Positions 21,301-23,557 of a DNA stretch of 23,557 bases are shown piece by piece. The notes under the pieces were generated by a model. That model was not told the DNA's origin. It did not search any database and worked only from the letters and a program-made list of their open reading frames with translations. The stretch comes from Klebsormidium nitens. Taxonomy: Eukaryota > Streptophyta > Klebsormidiophyceae > Klebsormidiales > Klebsormidiaceae. Numbering within the stretch: position 1 is the stretch's first letter; each line of letters begins with the position of its first letter. The stretch covers positions 1-23,557 of the forward strand of contig DF237871.1 in the NCBI GenBank assembly GCA_000708835.1, written 5' to 3'. A program made the translations under genes and the position numbers.

Positions 21301-22888
21301 ACGGCTTCAGCCGCTCAAACAGGTCCGCTGACACCACCGCGTCAAAACTGGGGAGTAACATGGAGGCATCAGTTTGCAGGTCAGATAGTGACTCCCTCGC
21401 ATCTTTTAGAGAGGACCAAAAAAGACATCCTGCTGAGATGAGCATGAGCGTCGGACTTTACTAGGAACAGCGAGCTCTTGAGGCGCAAACTTTCTTCTCC
21501 CCACCCCTTCATCTTGGGGAAGGGCACTTTTAATTCGTCGGGCCACATGTTAAGTGTTGTTATGATGGGCATAAGGGACAGCCATTAGGTGCGATTGTGG
21601 AGCCTTGTTAACCTTCCAAGAATTCTCAGAGGAGAGCCCAGTTTTTGAGAAGTGGACATATTGACATTCTACGAGTGAAGATGATGGCCGCGATGGTTTG
21701 AGGGCCTTACTTGGTTAGAGGGAGACCAGCGGCTGCAAGGTTTGCATTGACTTTGACAAGGTCGGCACTGGAAGCAACCGCCGCCTTGAGCCCTGCCCGC
21801 TTCACCGCTTGGATCAACTCGAGCGCCCCAGAGTAGCCTAGGCCCGAGTCAGGGAGGGCATACTGCACAATGAAGCAAAGCGCAACTTAGTATTTTGAGA
21901 ATGGATTGAGAAGCCGGGTTTGGAGCTCTCTAAGGAGGTGGTGTGATGGCGCCTAATGACTGATGCTACATCTCAAGAAAAGGAAAATATTCTTTGGGGC
22001 TAATATAGGCGCCAATGCCAGCCTTAAGGTTCCCTGATTAATCAGCCCCGTCGCATGAACCCTGATGGCCAGCTGGAGCAACGTTCCTTGCATTGATGCA
22101 GTCCAGCTGTGGGTCAGATTGCCCTAGCAAGCCATGCCAAAGATAGCCATATTGCCAGAAAGCGCCCACGAAGTAGGACTACTTCCAGCTTACAGGGGCT
22201 GACTTCCAACCGAAGTAGATCCCATTTCTCTTGAGCCCCTTTTCAAGAAGGTCCATTAACCGCTAACATTGGTGGCACGCCCCACCTTGCCAATGTAGAT
22301 CTCGAAGAAGCGTGCCTTGGCCTTAGTGACATCCCAGTCAGGGACGCCAAACTTGCGCGCCACCCCACCCAGGAAGTTGGCCTCCCCTGTCCCCATGAAC
22401 GGGATGAAGTCCTCCTCCGTGACCTCAAACCCTAACTCCTTGAAGAGCTCAACTGCTGCCTGCCTCGACCTATCTTCGCTGTCGCAAAGAACGCCGTCCA
22501 TGTCAAATAAGACGGCTTGCACATTGGTGCCAGCATTGTCTGAGGCAGGTGCTTCCTTAGTTGCTTCAGCGCCCACAACAATGGTGACTCCTTGCTCTAA
22601 TGTTGCACTTACTCCAACTACCCTCTCCCTCTCAGCCCTCCTCGCAAGCCTGTGCTGAGAGGCTTTACTGTGTCTCTTGTACCTAAACAGATCTGCTACA
22701 TTGTAGCGGCATTGTGTTATGTTTCCACCTTTTGTGAGTTTTGAATACAGATCCCTGGGGCCAACAGCGGGCCAGCTTCTGAAAGCAGAGCACCGTGCAT
22801 CACTGTGCTGACTGCTGCACTTCCCCGAAAGGACAGGCACACTTTGACCTGCCTTTCCAGCTGCCACCCAGGCCCTGCTGGCCGCCAT
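13170..22888 (-). CDS. SOQ1: SOQ1: chloroplast HAD-thioredoxin-NHL fusion (18 exons, about 1127 aa)
   Basis: Thylakoid protein that in Arabidopsis suppresses the slow photoprotective quenching called qH. Exons, first to last: 22286-22888, 21711-21862, 21189-21347, 20619-20867, 20141-20228, 19141-19268, 18722-18797, 18306-18416, 17841-17936, 16892-17476, 16416-16573, 15924-16095, 15495-15605, 14881-15010, 14505-14637, 14016-14121, 13582-13740, 13170-13337; all GT-AG and in phase, 3384 nt. Domains: transit-peptide-like 1-90; HAD phosphatase about 125-305 (D129/D131 in DMDG, S232/S233, K266, E290/D291); membrane span about 396-413; thioredoxin-like domain about 460-620 with WTYCCINC (C500, C501, C504) and cis-Pro WPT (P573); about six NHL blades 640-975 (for example [36 protein letters not shown]); C-terminal beta domain 985-1127 with C1071, C1076 and C1083. 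The HAD part should face the stroma and the rest the lumen. The ATG is the first after an in-frame stop, with G at -3 and +4. The protein is slightly longer than Arabidopsis SOQ1. Confidence 0.95.
19858..19925. repeat. 16-bp perfect inverted repeat inside a SOQ1 intron
   Basis: CGGTTGATTCTGCCAG at 19858-19873 is the exact reverse complement of 19910-19925, with a 36-nt spacer. It sits in the 872-nt intron between SOQ1 exons 5 and 6, the longest intron in the upstream half of the gene. The transcript could fold into a stable hairpin. No flanking target-site duplication was recognised, so a transposon remnant is only a possibility. Confidence 0.8.
20141..20243 (-). other. SOQ1: SOQ1 exon 5 (membrane span) with two possible acceptors
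   Basis: This exon encodes the [12 protein letters not shown] segment and the hydrophobic span that separates the stromal HAD domain from the luminal part. Two AG acceptors 15 nt apart, giving exon starts at 20228 or 20243, are both in phase with the preceding exon. The longer form adds five residues (WPLCS) before FSTRRRD. I used the shorter form in the model because it joins more like known SOQ1 proteins. This is a judgement, not proof. Confidence 0.6.
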
Positions 22889-23557
22889 TGCAAGTTCAAC
22901 ACTCAGGAATCAGGACTAAAGTACATATGTGTACTTATTAATATCAGTTGAGCTCCCTCTGAATGTATGTTCAGTGATCAACAGAGGAGATGGAATGACG
23001 AATAGTTTACCATAACTTTAAGTTGCCTCTACATGTAGGGCACTGCGTACGTGCCTCGAGCTGCTTGTGGTAGTTCTATGCTCTTTAGGCGGCTCTTACA
23101 GAGTCTTCAGGACCCATCCCGGCGGTCTGATTGGTCGAGTGACGTAAGCTTAACGCCGTCGCCGAGGTTTCCGACTCCGCGTAAACATTGCAGCTGAGGT
23201 GGTGTTAGTAATAAGGCCGAGGCAGACTGTAATGTGGTGTCAAGGCTCCGCGCCGAGCCGCAGTTTGGATTGGTTGGCACTTCCTCCCGGTTTTTGGGAG
23301 ACACGCTTTACTCGCAGGCAGGACTGTGAGTGGTCGCACCGATTTGCTTCTCTGTGTCAATATCCCAGCACAGCAGCGTGTTGCTGAAAAGTGACACTGT
23401 AAGCCACATTCGGTGCACAACTGCACGCATGGAAGCCCGTCTGCCGAGCTCGCACCGATATTGCAACTGGTGTCAAGCAGTCAAGTTGAGCGTGCACGTT
23501 GAGGGCGTTCGCACCAGGTTCGACGGTCTGGTGACCGATTGTAAATTCAGTGTCAGT
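22889..23557. other. Upstream flank of SOQ1, no gene seen
   Basis: About 670 bp upstream of the SOQ1 start to the window end. Open frames such as 23107-23304, 23199-23387 and 23205-23426 overlap each other on opposite strands without motifs and are not called. The stretch likely holds the SOQ1 5' UTR and promoter, and possibly the promoter of a divergent gene outside the window. Confidence 0.4.
23130..23147 (-). promoter_or_regulatory. Candidate CCAAT box and TGACGT (bZIP-type) element upstream of SOQ1
   Basis: On the plus strand ATTGG (23130-23134) is followed five bases later by TGACGTAA (23140-23147). Read toward SOQ1 this is TTACGTCA then CCAAT, about 240-260 bp upstream of the start codon. 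A second ATTGG lies at 23269-23273. TGACGT cores are known plant bZIP (TGA-type) sites and CCAAT is an NF-Y site. Regulation of SOQ1 by them is inferred from position only. Confidence 0.35.

Noticed and set aside
1-23557. CRISPR array, insertion sequence, integrated virus or gene-cluster-type novel system
   Set aside because: No spaced repeat array, transposase, integrase, capsid or polymerase motifs were seen. The genes are ordinary eukaryotic loci with independent promoters and unrelated functions.

Overview
The window looks like nuclear DNA of a green plant-lineage eukaryote. Its genes are broken into many short exons with GT-AG introns, base composition is mixed and moderately GC-rich, and there are no operons or ribosome-binding sites. 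Two proteins narrow the lineage. One is a full-length SOQ1 (SUPPRESSOR OF QUENCHING 1), a chloroplast HAD-thioredoxin-NHL fusion typical of green algae and land plants. The other is an xyloglucan endotransglucosylase/hydrolase-like GH16 enzyme with the DEIDFEFLG signature, which is mainly streptophyte. A streptophyte (charophyte) alga such as a Klebsormidium-like organism is my best inference; the genus is not proven by the sequence.

Layout. (1) 359-6309, plus strand: a 13-exon CCR4/Angel-type endonuclease-exonuclease-phosphatase (EEP) gene closest to plant CCR4-6, about 712 aa, with an RGG-rich N terminus and a long disordered insert inside the nuclease fold. (2) 7460-8317, minus strand: a single-exon gene of 285 aa that I do not recognise. 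(3) 9692-11867, plus strand: a 7-exon GH16 XTH-like gene of 229 aa with an N-terminal hydrophobic anchor and an intact catalytic motif. (4) 13170-22888, minus strand: an 18-exon SOQ1 gene of about 1127 aa, complete from start to stop. The GH16 and SOQ1 genes converge on about 1.3 kb of non-coding DNA. The orphan gene and the GH16 gene diverge from about 1.4 kb.

I built the exon models by hand from frame continuity, GT-AG sites and similarity to remembered family signatures. Every junction listed is phase-consistent, and each total divides by three. The four genes share no obvious pathway: mRNA deadenylation or RNA processing, an unknown, cell-wall glucan remodelling, and photoprotection. They look like ordinary unlinked nuclear neighbours.

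I found no new multi-gene system. The points most worth a second look are a twin-arginine-like motif before the SOQ1 membrane span, the compact membrane-anchored XTH-like protein without an XTH-type C-terminal extension, the intronless orphan gene, the disordered insert in the nuclease, and several small inverted repeats in non-coding DNA.
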